This document shows, in pieces, positions 38,324-46,544 of a stretch of DNA of 64,000 nt (positions within the stretch are counted from its first letter, which is position 1; each line of letters opens with the position of its first letter). Source of the DNA: Achromobacter sp. AONIH1 (GTDB lineage Bacteria > Pseudomonadota > Gammaproteobacteria > Burkholderiales > Burkholderiaceae_B). The notes under the pieces are model-generated. The model ran no database searches and had not been told where the DNA came from. It worked only from the letters and a program-made list of their open reading frames with translations. Position numbers and translations under genes: made by a program. The DNA is taken from contig NZ_CP026124.1 in assembly GCF_002902905.1 (NCBI RefSeq), positions 744,001 to 808,000 of the forward strand, given 5' to 3'.

Positions 38324-39403
38324 TCAGGAATAGGGATAGATCTCGTCGTCATCTTCCTGCCCGGTCTCATCCGTGACGGGAAGCTGCGACGGATCCGGCG
38401 CATAGTCGTTGCGGCAGCGATACAGGCCCAGGGCTTCGTCGGTCTCGGCGCGCCAGAGCAACTGGTCCAGGTGCGTGAGCCGGTGCGGGCTGATCCATTC
38501 GCCCATGGAATAGACCGATTCGACGAAGCGCAACGGTGTCGCGGCATCTCGGGCGTTCAGGACAGAACCTGCTTCGTGCAACGGCGATAGCGCGGCATAG
38601 CCGACCGGTATCGGCACGATCCAGCCGCTGCCGGCGCCGCGCCAGGGATCCGCCCAGCGCTGTTTGCCATCGGTTGGCGCGGGTTCGCCGTCCTGGAGTG
38701 GTACCGGCTCATGGTTGAAGCGCGAGGCATGGAGCCAGGCGTCCAGCAGGGACGTCTGCGGATCGCGCTCGCGGAGACGATGCAACCGGTCAGCCAGCAG
38801 ATCATCACGTCCAACCAGCGCGAAGCCGGGCAACCACTGCCGACGCCATTGGCGGAACTGCCTATCGCGCTCCTGTGGGTCGTCTGCCAGGACTGCCAGC
38901 CAAGGACGCACGCGCCGGCCAGGTGCGGGACGGGAAGGCAACAGGCTGCCGCCGGCGACACGCATTTGCGCCAGCACGTCGCCTGCCGTATTCGCCCATT
39001 TCTGTGTGTCGGTTTCGTTGCCCCGCAGCAGCTTCGGCACCGTATCGGTGGTGCGTATTTCCGAAACGCTAAAGACCAGCGAAATGTCCAGATGAATGCG
39101 GCCTTCTTCGACGATGGCTGCCGTGCTTCCGTCCTTGTCCACGGGATTGCGGGTCAAGTTGAAGCTACGCACGTAGCCTTGCGTCGTCTGCTCCTGGTGA
39201 TGGTGGCAGATCACGCCAACGCCGTGCAGCCGCAGCGGGACTTTGGCCTTGGCCAGATTGCGTTCCAGCGCCCACATCAGGCCGGTGAAGGCGGTGATGG
39301 AGGGAAAGCCGTGCGTCAGCGGGCTGGAGATGGCGTTGGCGTTTTGGATGCGTAGGTGGGGAAATACCAGAAGTGCTTCAGAGGAGAAGAGAGCATTCAC
39401 CAT
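38324..39403 (-). CDS. csy2: type I-F Cas5f (Csy2)
   Basis: The 359-residue Cas5-like protein caps the 8-nt 5' handle of the crRNA together with Csy1. Recognisable segments are LLVFPHLRIQNANAISSPLTHGFPSI (start) and the GFALVGRDDLL region. Its ATG at 39403 overlaps the last codons of csy1 by 7 nt, indicating translational coupling. Confidence 0.95.
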   Translation of the reverse strand: MVNALFSSEALLVFPHLRIQNANAISSPLTHGFPSITAFTGLMWALERNLAKAKVPLRLHGVGVICHHHQEQTTQGYVRSFNLTRNPVDKDGSTAAIVEEGRIHLDISLVFSVSEIRTTDTVPKLLRGNETDTQKWANTAGDVLAQMRVAGGSLLPSRPAPGRRVRPWLAVLADDPQERDRQFRQWRRQWLPGFALVGRDDLLADRLHRLRERDPQTSLLDAWLHASRFNHEPVPLQDGEPAPTDGKQRWADPWRGAGSGWIVPIPVGYAALSPLHEAGSVLNARDAATPLRFVESVYSMGEWISPHRLTHLDQLLWRAETDEALGLYRCRNDYAPDPSQLPVTDETGQEDDDEIYPYS

Positions 39404-40800
39404 GCATCCCCCCGCCCTGCCGTAGGCGAATCACCGTCTTGACGCGAAATGCGATCAGACGCATCCAGCTGCCTGCGCAGTTCACGAAGCTGCTGAACGA
39501 ATCCATCTTCGTCGGCAAGCAGTTCTTTTTTCCACTGCCGCGCCTCTACGTCTCCAACTGGCAATTGCGCAGACAAATAGCGATTTAGCCAGTTCGCAAA
39601 ACGGCGGCCAATCTCATTGGGCCAAGTCATAAGCAGCCATTCTCGAGCGAACTTCGACTCTTCAGGCAACTCCCCCCGCAATGGGTCCAGCCACAACTGT
39701 TCTTCTCGGGCCAGCTTCTGGAATCGTTCGGCATCGCGCGTCCAACCCGCAGGAAATGTCTGCAAGAACTCACCCGCCATCGTCACAATTTCATCCACCA
39801 CAACATCGATGTAGGCATCTCGACGTTGGCGCGTCTGCAAGTTGGGCGCAGGCTCTGTAGCAAGAAACGCGCGCAGGTCGCGAATTGCCCTGCGGACTTC
39901 CGGACGAACGATATAGAGCTTTTCAAATACCGATTCGACGTGAGCGGGTTGCCAGAGCTTCGTGCGGCTCCACATCGGTGGCAACGAGGCGAGCAGATAG
40001 TTCACTCCGCCGCGCTCGCTATTCAGCTGCGAAATGTTCTGAGGCTTGGTGCCACCGAGCTTCTGTGCGGCCAGCCCCGGATAGTCCCGAAACACGCCAT
40101 CATGGGGCTTTCGCTCTCGCCGCGCCTGACGCGCGGCCTTGTTGACCTCACCAAAACGATCCTCCTGAATTTGAGCGTACAACTCATGGACAAGAGATGT
40201 GGCGTGCAGGGGCGCCAGCAGCACATAGTCGTCATCTGTGCACGGATCGTCGGCAGCAAGCCAATACACCTGCTTGGCTCGCGTATGCGAACTGGGAGCG
40301 CCGGCACGTGGCTGTGTGAGCCCTACGAATGCATCACTCAAGCTTTGAGCTTGAGCCGGGTTGTCGTGCAAGGCTAGGCGTGCGGCCTCATCGTTCGTCA
40401 GCAATGCGGTCAGCAAGCTAATACCATCGACTTCAAGCTTCAGCAGCTTGTACACATCGAGCGCCGCGGCATTGCCGACCACATCACCCACGAAGGACTG
40501 CCCCAACACATGGCTGCCCAGTTCCTTCAACGGAGGCAGGCCGCGAGGGTCCACATAAAGATTGGTACCTCGAGCGTCAGGGTGTACTGGCTTGAGGGAA
40601 TGGGTCACTGCCTGGATTTGTTCGACACGTTTGGCTGCGCTGAGCAACCATGTGTCACGCGCATACGCCGCAATGATCTCTTCGCGTTGAGAGTCATCGG
40701 GGCCTAGCTTTTCGAGCTTGGACTGCAATCGCTCCAGCAAGAATTGGTCGATTGCGGCACGAAAGCGTTCCTTGCGCCTTGTTACATGAACATCGGACAT
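39397..40800 (-). CDS. csy1: type I-F large subunit Cas8f (Csy1)
   Basis: The 467-residue protein recognises the PAM and recruits Cas2-3. Family segments include HPDARGTNLYVD and KLGGTKPQNISQLNSERGG. It is the first gene of the csy operon and starts at 40800 with AAAGG upstream. The 1-kb region before it, which separates it from cas2-3, contains a crRNA-like guide, its target and a mini-ORF, and probably controls this operon. Confidence 0.95.
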   Translation of the reverse strand: MSDVHVTRRKERFRAAIDQFLLERLQSKLEKLGPDDSQREEIIAAYARDTWLLSAAKRVEQIQAVTHSLKPVHPDARGTNLYVDPRGLPPLKELGSHVLGQSFVGDVVGNAAALDVYKLLKLEVDGISLLTALLTNDEAARLALHDNPAQAQSLSDAFVGLTQPRAGAPSSHTRAKQVYWLAADDPCTDDDYVLLAPLHATSLVHELYAQIQEDRFGEVNKAARQARRERKPHDGVFRDYPGLAAQKLGGTKPQNISQLNSERGGVNYLLASLPPMWSRTKLWQPAHVESVFEKLYIVRPEVRRAIRDLRAFLATEPAPNLQTRQRRDAYIDVVVDEIVTMAGEFLQTFPAGWTRDAERFQKLAREEQLWLDPLRGELPEESKFAREWLLMTWPNEIGRRFANWLNRYLSAQLPVGDVEARQWKKELLADEDGFVQQLRELRRQLDASDRISRQDGDSPTAGRGDAW

Positions 40801-40833
40801 GGGGAATACCTTTCACGCAAAAAAGGAGATAAT

Positions 40834-40861
40834 TTCCCAGTCAGCAATAGCCGACTGGGAA
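40834..40861 (-). terminator. 9-bp hairpin just before csy1, possible attenuator
   Basis: Perfect arms TTCCCAGTC / GACTGGGAA with a 10-nt loop lie in the csy1 leader. On the minus strand a T6 run follows 9-10 nt after the stem (40819-40824), too far for a canonical terminator. It may attenuate transcription between the mini-ORF and csy1. Confidence 0.4.
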
Positions 40862-40868
40862 TGATGGA

Positions 40869-40919
40869 TTACGGCGTTTCAGCCGTCACAGCTCTTCTGA
40901 GCGCGTGATTGCTTGTCAC
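40869..40919 (-). CDS. 16-codon mini-ORF with tandem AGA codons, CreT-like candidate
   Basis: On the minus strand the strong Shine-Dalgarno AAGGAGG (40930-40924) is followed after 4 nt by GTG and a 16-codon frame, MTSNHALRRAVTAETP, ending in TAA. Codons 8 and 9 are AGA AGA (40898-40893); AGA is visibly rare in the neighbouring high-GC genes. CreT toxins of CRISPR-associated CreTA modules are tiny transcripts, and the founding haloarchaeal one works by tandem rare arginine codons behind a strong Shine-Dalgarno. The frame sits 45-50 bp before the csy1 hairpin and downstream of a promoter targeted by the crRNA-like guide. Expression and toxicity are untested; it could instead be a regulatory leader peptide. 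Confidence 0.5.
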   Translation of the reverse strand: MTSNHALRRAVTAETP

Positions 40920-40965
40920 GATTCCTCCTTCTCTTTGGTTGGTGCCTCGACAGCACGTTGTTGAC

Positions 40966-41000
40966 ATGTCGTGACGCAGGTCTGAACTGCGTCACGACAT
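40966..41000. repeat. perfect 14-bp inverted repeat in the csy1 upstream region
   Basis: Arms ATGTCGTGACGCAG / CTGCGTCACGACAT are fully complementary around a 7-nt loop. It lies between the guide-targeted promoter and the mini-ORF, so the transcript would carry a very stable stem in its 5' leader. It could equally be an operator, for example for the neighbouring ribbon-helix-helix protein. Confidence 0.7.
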
Positions 41001-41012
41001 CTTAAAATTTAA

Positions 41013-41041
41013 CCAGTCAGCGTAGCTGCGCAGCGGCAAAA
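41013..41041 (+). promoter_or_regulatory. target site of the crRNA-like guide, with CC PAM
   Basis: CC at 41013-41014 is the type I-F PAM, and the following 27 nt match the pseudo-spacer at 41116-41142 in 20 positions. Mismatches are at 6, 12, 16, 18, 24, 26 and 27. All four positions that Cas7f flips out (6, 12, 18, 24) are mismatched, while seed positions 1-5, 7 and 8 pair. The site overlaps the -10/start region of the minus-strand promoter at 41044-41072. Confidence 0.8.
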
Positions 41042-41043
41042 AA

Positions 41044-41072
41044 TTAATATGAATAATTCATCGTAGCTTGAA
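41044..41072 (-). promoter_or_regulatory. candidate minus-strand promoter for the mini-ORF and csy operon
   Basis: TTCAAG (41072-41067), a 17-bp spacer and TATTAA (41049-41044) would start transcription near 41037, inside the guide target. The -35 is weak. A palindrome ATGAATAATTCAT (41049-41061) overlaps it. On the plus strand an extended -10 TGG-TATCGT (41077-41085) with a weak -35 TTCATC could drive the guide RNA from the same region. Confidence 0.5.
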
Positions 41073-41088
41073 AGGGTGGTATCGTGCA

Positions 41089-41170
41089 AGCCTCTGTCGC
41101 AAGACAGCTCAGAAAAGTCACCGTAGTTGCACGGCGGCTATTCTTCTCTGCTGAACAAGCAGCTTGAATT
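41089..41170 (+). ncRNA. crRNA-like guide: degenerate repeat, 27-nt pseudo-spacer, degenerate repeat
   Basis: The first pseudo-repeat has the hairpin CTGTC-GCAA-GACAG (41094-41107) and handle CTCAGAAA, one change from the array handle CTTAGAAA; its stem carries a compensatory pair change. The second (41143-41170) aligns without gaps to the array repeat at 19 of 28 positions, with hairpin CTGCT-GAACA-AGCAG. Cas6f processing would give an 8-nt handle, a 27-nt guide and a 3' hairpin. It is transcribed opposite to the cas genes. The guide matches the promoter region 75 bp away with a correct PAM. This matches CreA antitoxin RNAs (CreTA) or CreR autorepression RNAs of type I loci. The partial complementarity would favour binding without Cas3 cleavage. 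Confidence 0.8.
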
Positions 41171-41354
41171 TGTTGGAAACGTCGTCCATCACGCAAATTG
41201 CTGGTATTTCGCCCAAGCGCGTCCCGTCCGTACGTTAGACAAGATACTCATCAAAGATCTATTTGCCCGGCGCCCCTCGCTTGCCTACCAACGGCAGATA
41301 TCTCGAGTGCCTACGGTCAATACGTATTCACGATGTGAGTACGCAACCGTACCG

Positions 41355-41383
41355 TTGACCTTGCTTTCTGACGGGCGTTACAC
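41355..41383 (+). promoter_or_regulatory. sigma-70 promoter for the ribbon-helix-helix gene
   Basis: TTGACC-N17-TTACAC gives a transcription start near 41390 and a leader of about 110 nt before the ATG at 41501. A palindrome AATACGTATT at 41319-41328 lies upstream and could be an operator. Confidence 0.45.
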
Positions 41384-41500
41384 AAGCGCGAGCACCACAT
41401 CAAAGCTCCCGAAACGTTCCACACGCGGTGACTTGTGCACCTTCGACAACGCGCCACATCTTCTCCGCGCGCCACGCGAGAACCTTGAGGGAGTCCCGCT

Positions 41501-41785
41501 ATGTTGAGTGACCGCCTGAAATCCCGCCTGACCAAAGACCGACCAATGACCCCGATCACGCTGCGCATTCCGGTGGACGTGGTCGAATCGATGAAGACCA
41601 TCGCGCCGCAACGCGGTTTTTCCGGATACCAGGCCCTGCTCAAGTCATACCTCAGCGAAGGCTTGCGCCGTGACGAGCAGCAGTTCGCTTCCGCCTCGCA
41701 CGCCCGGCTGGTTGAAGCACTCAAGCGCCATGGCGTTTCCCCTACGCTGATCGAGCAGGCCGAACGCGAAGCGGCCGACGCCTGA
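41501..41785 (+). CDS. ribbon-helix-helix (CopG/BrnA-like) regulator inside the cas locus
   Basis: The 94-residue protein has a short basic start and then TPITLRIPVDVVESMKTIAPQ, a beta strand and helix pattern of ribbon-helix-helix DNA-binding proteins. GFSGYQALLKSYLSEGL follows, resembling CopG-type antitoxins, and then a charged C-terminal helix. GGGAG lies 7 nt before the ATG. No toxin partner gene is adjacent. It is the only protein gene on the plus strand within the cas block, convergent with cas2-3. It may be an antitoxin remnant, an autoregulator, or a regulator of csy1 and the guide RNA. Confidence 0.7.
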   Translation: MLSDRLKSRLTKDRPMTPITLRIPVDVVESMKTIAPQRGFSGYQALLKSYLSEGLRRDEQQFASASHARLVEALKRHGVSPTLIEQAEREAADA

Positions 41786-41814
41786 CGCGAGCGGTGTCTA
41801 CGCACCGCCTCGCG
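41786..41814. terminator. hairpin between the RHH gene and cas2-3
   Basis: Arms CGCGAGCGGTG and CACCGC-C-TCGCG (one bulge) lie immediately after the RHH stop, 27 bp from the cas2-3 stop. No T-tract; probably a shared stop of convergent transcripts. Confidence 0.45.
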
Positions 41815-41840
41815 CGGGCCCGCCCGCACTGTCGCCTTCA

Positions 41841-44800
41841 TCATTTCGCCTTGAATCCCAGACACTCGTGATACCACCAGCCCTGCCCTGCGTTGTCGGG
41901 CAGGCTGGCGATGGCGTATCGCTGCGCGCAGTCCGGTAGCGACTGCCCCAATTCCTGCGCCAGCGTCATCAAATCCTCCAGCAAGCTGCCTCGCAGCCAC
42001 GGTGTGACGCAGCCAACCGCGATGCTCTCCAACGGCACCGAATGCCGCTGGAACGCATCGACCGGCACGTGCAGGGGTTTCCTGCGATCCCGCTCATCGA
42101 CCACGCGATGCAGCAACAACCGCTCTTCCTCATCGTCAGGCAGCAGCGCGACATCCACGCGCGGCGCCGGATCATGGCGAAAGCGCTGGAACTGCGGCAA
42201 CAGACCCGTCAGCCAGAGGTTCTCGCTGCTGGCCCAATGCAGGCTGGCCGAACGCTGCACGGACGGCGCGTTTGGATTGTCCGTGGCGGGAGGCAGCATC
42301 GCTTCGTGCATGCGCGCATGTTCCAGATCGACCAGATTGCGAGTGGGGCGCAGCCCTTCCTTGACGACGGAGATGCGCGCGCGCGCATCAACCGGCCAGA
42401 TGACCGCGCCGGCGGTTTCCCGAGCCAGCAACGATTGCAGTTGATGCGACTTCAAATGGAAGTAACGCTCCATGCCCGTCTTGCCGCCGGTCTCATCCAT
42501 TTCAAAACCTGGCTTGCAAAAGGCGGCCTTGCCCGACGGCCTTTCGTAGGCTCGCAGATTGCTGTCCAGCACCCGCATGTTCACCCCGCCCGCCTTGCCC
42601 GGCCGATGCCGTCGCACCCGCCCGGCCAGCTGAATAAGCGATCGCATCGACGAGGGTTCGACCACGGCCCAGTCGTAGTCATGGTCACGCCCCACTTCCG
42701 TGACCGGCGAACCCAGGACGATGAACAGATGATGAGATTCCGGGCTGGCATCCATCAGGGCGCGTATCGACGGCTGTCGGAAGACCGGATCGATCCCATC
42801 CGTGGCGCGGCGGTCAAGCACGGTGTCTAGCTGCCGCTCGATGCTGGAGCGCGCCAACAAGGGAAACTGCGAGTGATAGACGCACATATGCACGCGCACG
42901 CCGGGCGCGGGCGCGCCTTGGGCATACATGGCCAGCGCCACATCGAACAACGGATCGATATTCGCCATGCGGACCAGGCCGAAGCTCACGCGCTTGCCGC
43001 TGGCGGGATCGACGCCATGGTTGTGGGGCTGCTGATGCAGTTCCCAGGCCTGCGCCAACACATAGCGGGCGAAGTCGCGGCGGCGATCGGCTTCGTTCAT
43101 TCCGCTCCATTCGGTTGGCAGCGCCACAATGGCGGCCAGCCGGCGCGGCTCGGCCTGGGCGAGCTGGGCCACGCGCTTTTCCACGAAGCGTTCATGGCAG
43201 GCGCGAAAACCCTGCGCGTCGGCGCAATCCTGCTCCTGCTGCTGAAACTCGTCCATCCACAGGCAGCAGATGGCGGCGGACTCGCCGGGCCGCTCGCCAC
43301 GATGACGCTGATACACCTCGCGTCCGGCGCGATAGGCCAGGAACAGTCCCTCGACCAGCGCCGGCGGCAAGGTGGCCGAGGACAGCAACACGCGCGCGCC
43401 CAGCAATCCCGCCCAATGCACCAGCCGCGTCAACGCGGGCAGGTCGGCCATGTCGAAATCGTCCGGTTCGTCCAGCACCAGGTCGCTGGTCATGAGCCGC
43501 AGCATGGGCGCGATCTGGCGGCCGCCGCGCAGGCTCTCGGTGGCGGGCGTCAGGTGGTCCACGGTGCAGGCCAGCACGGGCGCGGCAATCAGCGAGCGAA
43601 CCTGGGCATCGTCGGTCAGACGTTGCAGCAGCGGATGCCGGTCGTCGCCTTCGAACAGAACTTGCCCGCCTTCGTCGAGCAGCGCCTGGCGCGAGGCCGA
43701 GCCCGTCGCCTCGGCCCGGGCTTCCCAGTATTCGAACAAGGCGCTGCTGGCGGCGCCGCCGACCTTGATGGCCAGCTGCTCATCGCCCAGGCCCAGATCC
43801 CTCTGAAACACGCGCCCTGTCTGCAAGGTCAGTGTGCGCAAGCCAATGGCGAATGCGCAGCGCATGCCCACGCCAGGGTCGGCCAAGGCATTCATGATGC
43901 GGGCATTGCCCAGCGTCTTGCCGCAGCCGGTCGACGCCATGTTGACGATGAACGCACCCTGGCGCTGCGCGCGCTCACGCACGCCGGCGGCCAGGTCGGC
44001 CGCCTTGTCCTGCCATTGGAATCGTGGATTGGAATTGCGCTTTTTCAGGCCACGGTGATTTTGCAAGGCGGGCAGGCTGCGCGTCAGCGTGGGCAGCGAA
44101 CGCGCCACCAATGTGGCATGGGCCTGCACGCCGAGCAGGTGTTCGTCCAGCGTCTGGTTGAACAGGACCTTCCCAGCTGGCGCATCATGGTTTCTGCTCG
44201 TATTGGCGTACAGCGGATAACTCGCATTGCGGTAGGGCTTGCGCTGCGCTTCGTCCTCGATGCTCGAGTAGTAATGATCGGCCAGCATCAGGCACATGCG
44301 CGAGACGTGTATCGCGAATGGGTCTGTCATTGCCGCGTCCCAGTCCGACGGCCGCGGCAGCTCCAGCAGTTTGCGTGCATAGCGTGCGGCCTGCTTGCGC
44401 CATGCGAGCGTGCCAACAGGCAGCCCCAGCGGGAAATGCCAGTGGGCGTGCACGCTGGAAATAGGTGCATCCTCGCGAGGTTCATTCCAATCGGCGCTGA
44501 TGCGCTGCAACAGCCCGTGCAGCTCGGCAGCGTTCACGAACCGGGGATGGGCGCCAAAGCGCCGCCAGCGATACTGCGGTTGATCGATATCCTCGCCGAT
44601 GCTGCCGCTGTCCTGCGATACCGGCTTGCATGGCAGACGATGGTGCGTCAGCACCAGCCAGGCCACGGCCTGAGCCAACGGCGGCAACGAGGCGAAAGGC
44701 AGGCATTCTCCAGCCTGCGGCTCGTCAATACCGTCGCGCAACAGGCGGCCTCCTTCGGTATCCAGCCATTGCCTCTCGAAAGCCTGTGCTTGCGCGTCCG

Positions 44801-45335
44801 CATCGGCGCTAGCGGCCAGCCGACGCAGCCAACCCGCATCGTCGTCATCGCCCACAAAGGCCTGGAACAGGCGCACCGACACCCATTCATGACGATAGTG
44901 ATTGCGCTCCCGCAAGCCAGGCTGCTTGAGGCGATCCTGGAACGCCTGCGTCGCTTTCCCCAAATCGTGCATCAGGGCGGCTAGCGCGGTCAGCGCCGTC
45001 ATCAGCGGCAAATGATGCCAGTGGCTTTCGTCTTCGACACGCAGCACATCGCTGGCTGTGGTGTTGGTGGGGACGGCGCCCACGGCGTTGAACTGACGCG
45101 CATCGCCGACGATCCACAGCAGTTCGCTATGGTCGCGGCCGCGTATCCAATGGCAGGCCACGGCAGTGTTCTTGCGCGCGCGCTGGCGCAGCAGCCGGCG
45201 CACGGCGTCCAGGCCGGCCTGGGTAATGGGCGTCTGCCAGGTACGGTCTCCGCGCCGCTCGGCATACTGATCCAGGATGCGGCGCGTCTCGGTCAGCGCG
45301 CGCTTGGAGCATTGGGACACGAAAAGCACGTTCAT
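41841..45335 (-). CDS. cas3: Cas2-Cas3 fusion nuclease-helicase
   Basis: The 1164-residue fusion has a Cas2-like N-terminal domain (residues 1-95), an HD nuclease domain (LMHDLGKA, His123-Asp124) and a superfamily 2 helicase. The helicase has Walker A STGCGKT at 468-474, the DExD-type box DEPD at 622-625 and SSATLPP near 655. It degrades DNA marked by the Csy complex and serves with Cas1 in spacer acquisition. Cas2-Cas3 fusion is the hallmark of type I-F. Its start overlaps the cas1 stop by 4 nt. Confidence 0.97.
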   Translation of the reverse strand: MNVLFVSQCSKRALTETRRILDQYAERRGDRTWQTPITQAGLDAVRRLLRQRARKNTAVACHWIRGRDHSELLWIVGDARQFNAVGAVPTNTTASDVLRVEDESHWHHLPLMTALTALAALMHDLGKATQAFQDRLKQPGLRERNHYRHEWVSVRLFQAFVGDDDDAGWLRRLAASADADAQAQAFERQWLDTEGGRLLRDGIDEPQAGECLPFASLPPLAQAVAWLVLTHHRLPCKPVSQDSGSIGEDIDQPQYRWRRFGAHPRFVNAAELHGLLQRISADWNEPREDAPISSVHAHWHFPLGLPVGTLAWRKQAARYARKLLELPRPSDWDAAMTDPFAIHVSRMCLMLADHYYSSIEDEAQRKPYRNASYPLYANTSRNHDAPAGKVLFNQTLDEHLLGVQAHATLVARSLPTLTRSLPALQNHRGLKKRNSNPRFQWQDKAADLAAGVRERAQRQGAFIVNMASTGCGKTLGNARIMNALADPGVGMRCAFAIGLRTLTLQTGRVFQRDLGLGDEQLAIKVGGAASSALFEYWEARAEATGSASRQALLDEGGQVLFEGDDRHPLLQRLTDDAQVRSLIAAPVLACTVDHLTPATESLRGGRQIAPMLRLMTSDLVLDEPDDFDMADLPALTRLVHWAGLLGARVLLSSATLPPALVEGLFLAYRAGREVYQRHRGERPGESAAICCLWMDEFQQQEQDCADAQGFRACHERFVEKRVAQLAQAEPRRLAAIVALPTEWSGMNEADRRRDFARYVLAQAWELHQQPHNHGVDPASGKRVSFGLVRMANIDPLFDVALAMYAQGAPAPGVRVHMCVYHSQFPLLARSSIERQLDTVLDRRATDGIDPVFRQPSIRALMDASPESHHLFIVLGSPVTEVGRDHDYDWAVVEPSSMRSLIQLAGRVRRHRPGKAGGVNMRVLDSNLRAYERPSGKAAFCKPGFEMDETGGKTGMERYFHLKSHQLQSLLARETAGAVIWPVDARARISVVKEGLRPTRNLVDLEHARMHEAMLPPATDNPNAPSVQRSASLHWASSENLWLTGLLPQFQRFRHDPAPRVDVALLPDDEEERLLLHRVVDERDRRKPLHVPVDAFQRHSVPLESIAVGCVTPWLRGSLLEDLMTLAQELGQSLPDCAQRYAIASLPDNAGQGWWYHECLGFKAK

Positions 45336-46333
45336 GGCCGGGATTCCACATTATCCGCCGGGGCCGCCAGGCGCGATGTTTCCAACGCGATGCGCTTGAG
45401 CGTGTCGATGACGAAGTCCAGGGCCTCGTTGCGCGTCAGCGCTTCGATGCATTGCCGACGGAACTGTTGTTCGTCGTCGCCGCGCATGGCCGACAGAAAG
45501 GCTTGCGGCAATATCACGGCGTCCTTGATCAGGTCCGCGGCATCAAACACCAGACCACCACGACGCGTCTTGCCGTGCAGGACGGCCAGGCCATGCGGCA
45601 GACCCAGCACCCAGGTGGCGGTTGCGCCCAGACCATATGCCAGGTAGTTGCCATGGTCTAGATAACGGTTGGCGATATCCGTGCCGCTACCACGCTTGGC
45701 CCTGGTGAAGTCGCCGTAGCCCACCGTATCGACGGCAAGCTTGAACAGTGATTTAGTCAGCTGCGCTTCGCCGACCAGCAACGCGGTGACGTCCGGCGCA
45801 TTGTCGATCTGCGTACCGGCTTGCCGCAGCAGCGCCGTCAGACGTTCGCCGTCCACCTCGAAACCGGACTCGCGCGTGGCGCGCGTGGTCCATGCGGCGT
45901 GCAGGCACTGCAGCCGCGCAGCCTGTAATTGCTTGGCGGCATGCAAGCGCAGCCCGTCGTCGAACCAGAACCGGACCCAGGCCTGCAAGTATTCCGTCGG
46001 CCGATATTCGCTTTGCGGTGCGAACCAGGCCACCTCGACATCCAGCTCGTTGACGCTGAACAGCGGCGTGCCTCCGCCGCCGCAAAAACCGACCAGCACG
46101 CCTGCCTTGGCCAACTCGCGCATCGCCGCCTGCGTGACGGACGTGCCCGTCCCGAGCAGGATGCTGGTGGTATTGGCAATGGGAATGTTCCAGTACAGCT
46201 GTTTCTTGCCCGTATCCGTCACATACTCGACGCGGCCGCCATTGATCAACACCCGGCAATGTTCCAGGTAATAGATGTTGGCGCGCTTGGAATGCAGAAT
46301 GCTCTTGAGATCGGCGGCGCGTATCGCTTCCAT
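45332..46333 (-). CDS. cas1: Cas1 integrase, type I-F
   Basis: The 333-residue spacer-integration enzyme has its metal-binding residues in place: Glu189 (LVGEAQLTK), His253 (GLAVLHGK), Asp264 and Asp267 (LVFDAADLIKD). It is the first gene of the minus-strand cas1-cas2/3 unit. The upstream 210 bp to the metK terminator must hold the promoter, but I see no strong -35/-10 pair there. Confidence 0.96.
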   Translation of the reverse strand: MEAIRAADLKSILHSKRANIYYLEHCRVLINGGRVEYVTDTGKKQLYWNIPIANTTSILLGTGTSVTQAAMRELAKAGVLVGFCGGGGTPLFSVNELDVEVAWFAPQSEYRPTEYLQAWVRFWFDDGLRLHAAKQLQAARLQCLHAAWTTRATRESGFEVDGERLTALLRQAGTQIDNAPDVTALLVGEAQLTKSLFKLAVDTVGYGDFTRAKRGSGTDIANRYLDHGNYLAYGLGATATWVLGLPHGLAVLHGKTRRGGLVFDAADLIKDAVILPQAFLSAMRGDDEQQFRRQCIEALTRNEALDFVIDTLKRIALETSRLAAPADNVESRP

Positions 46334-46544
46334 GCTTTCCCCGTTGCAGATTCGGACGAGGGCCAGTCAAACAGATTCCGTCGCACAGCGTCAAGGCATC
46401 GATCATGGGAAGAATCTGAAAAACATCTTGAACGCCGAACGGATGCCGATGGCTTGATTTCCATCACTACGGGCTGGGCATGCTCTGCATGGATCGCGAG
46501 CGGAGAGTCCCATTCCACACAAACGACAAAAAATCTCGAACAAC

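Noticed and set aside
41127..41507. 126-codon plus-strand frame covering part of the guide RNA and the RHH upstream region
   Set aside because: No ribosome-binding site, lower coding bias than neighbours, and it overlaps the crRNA-like element and the RHH promoter.
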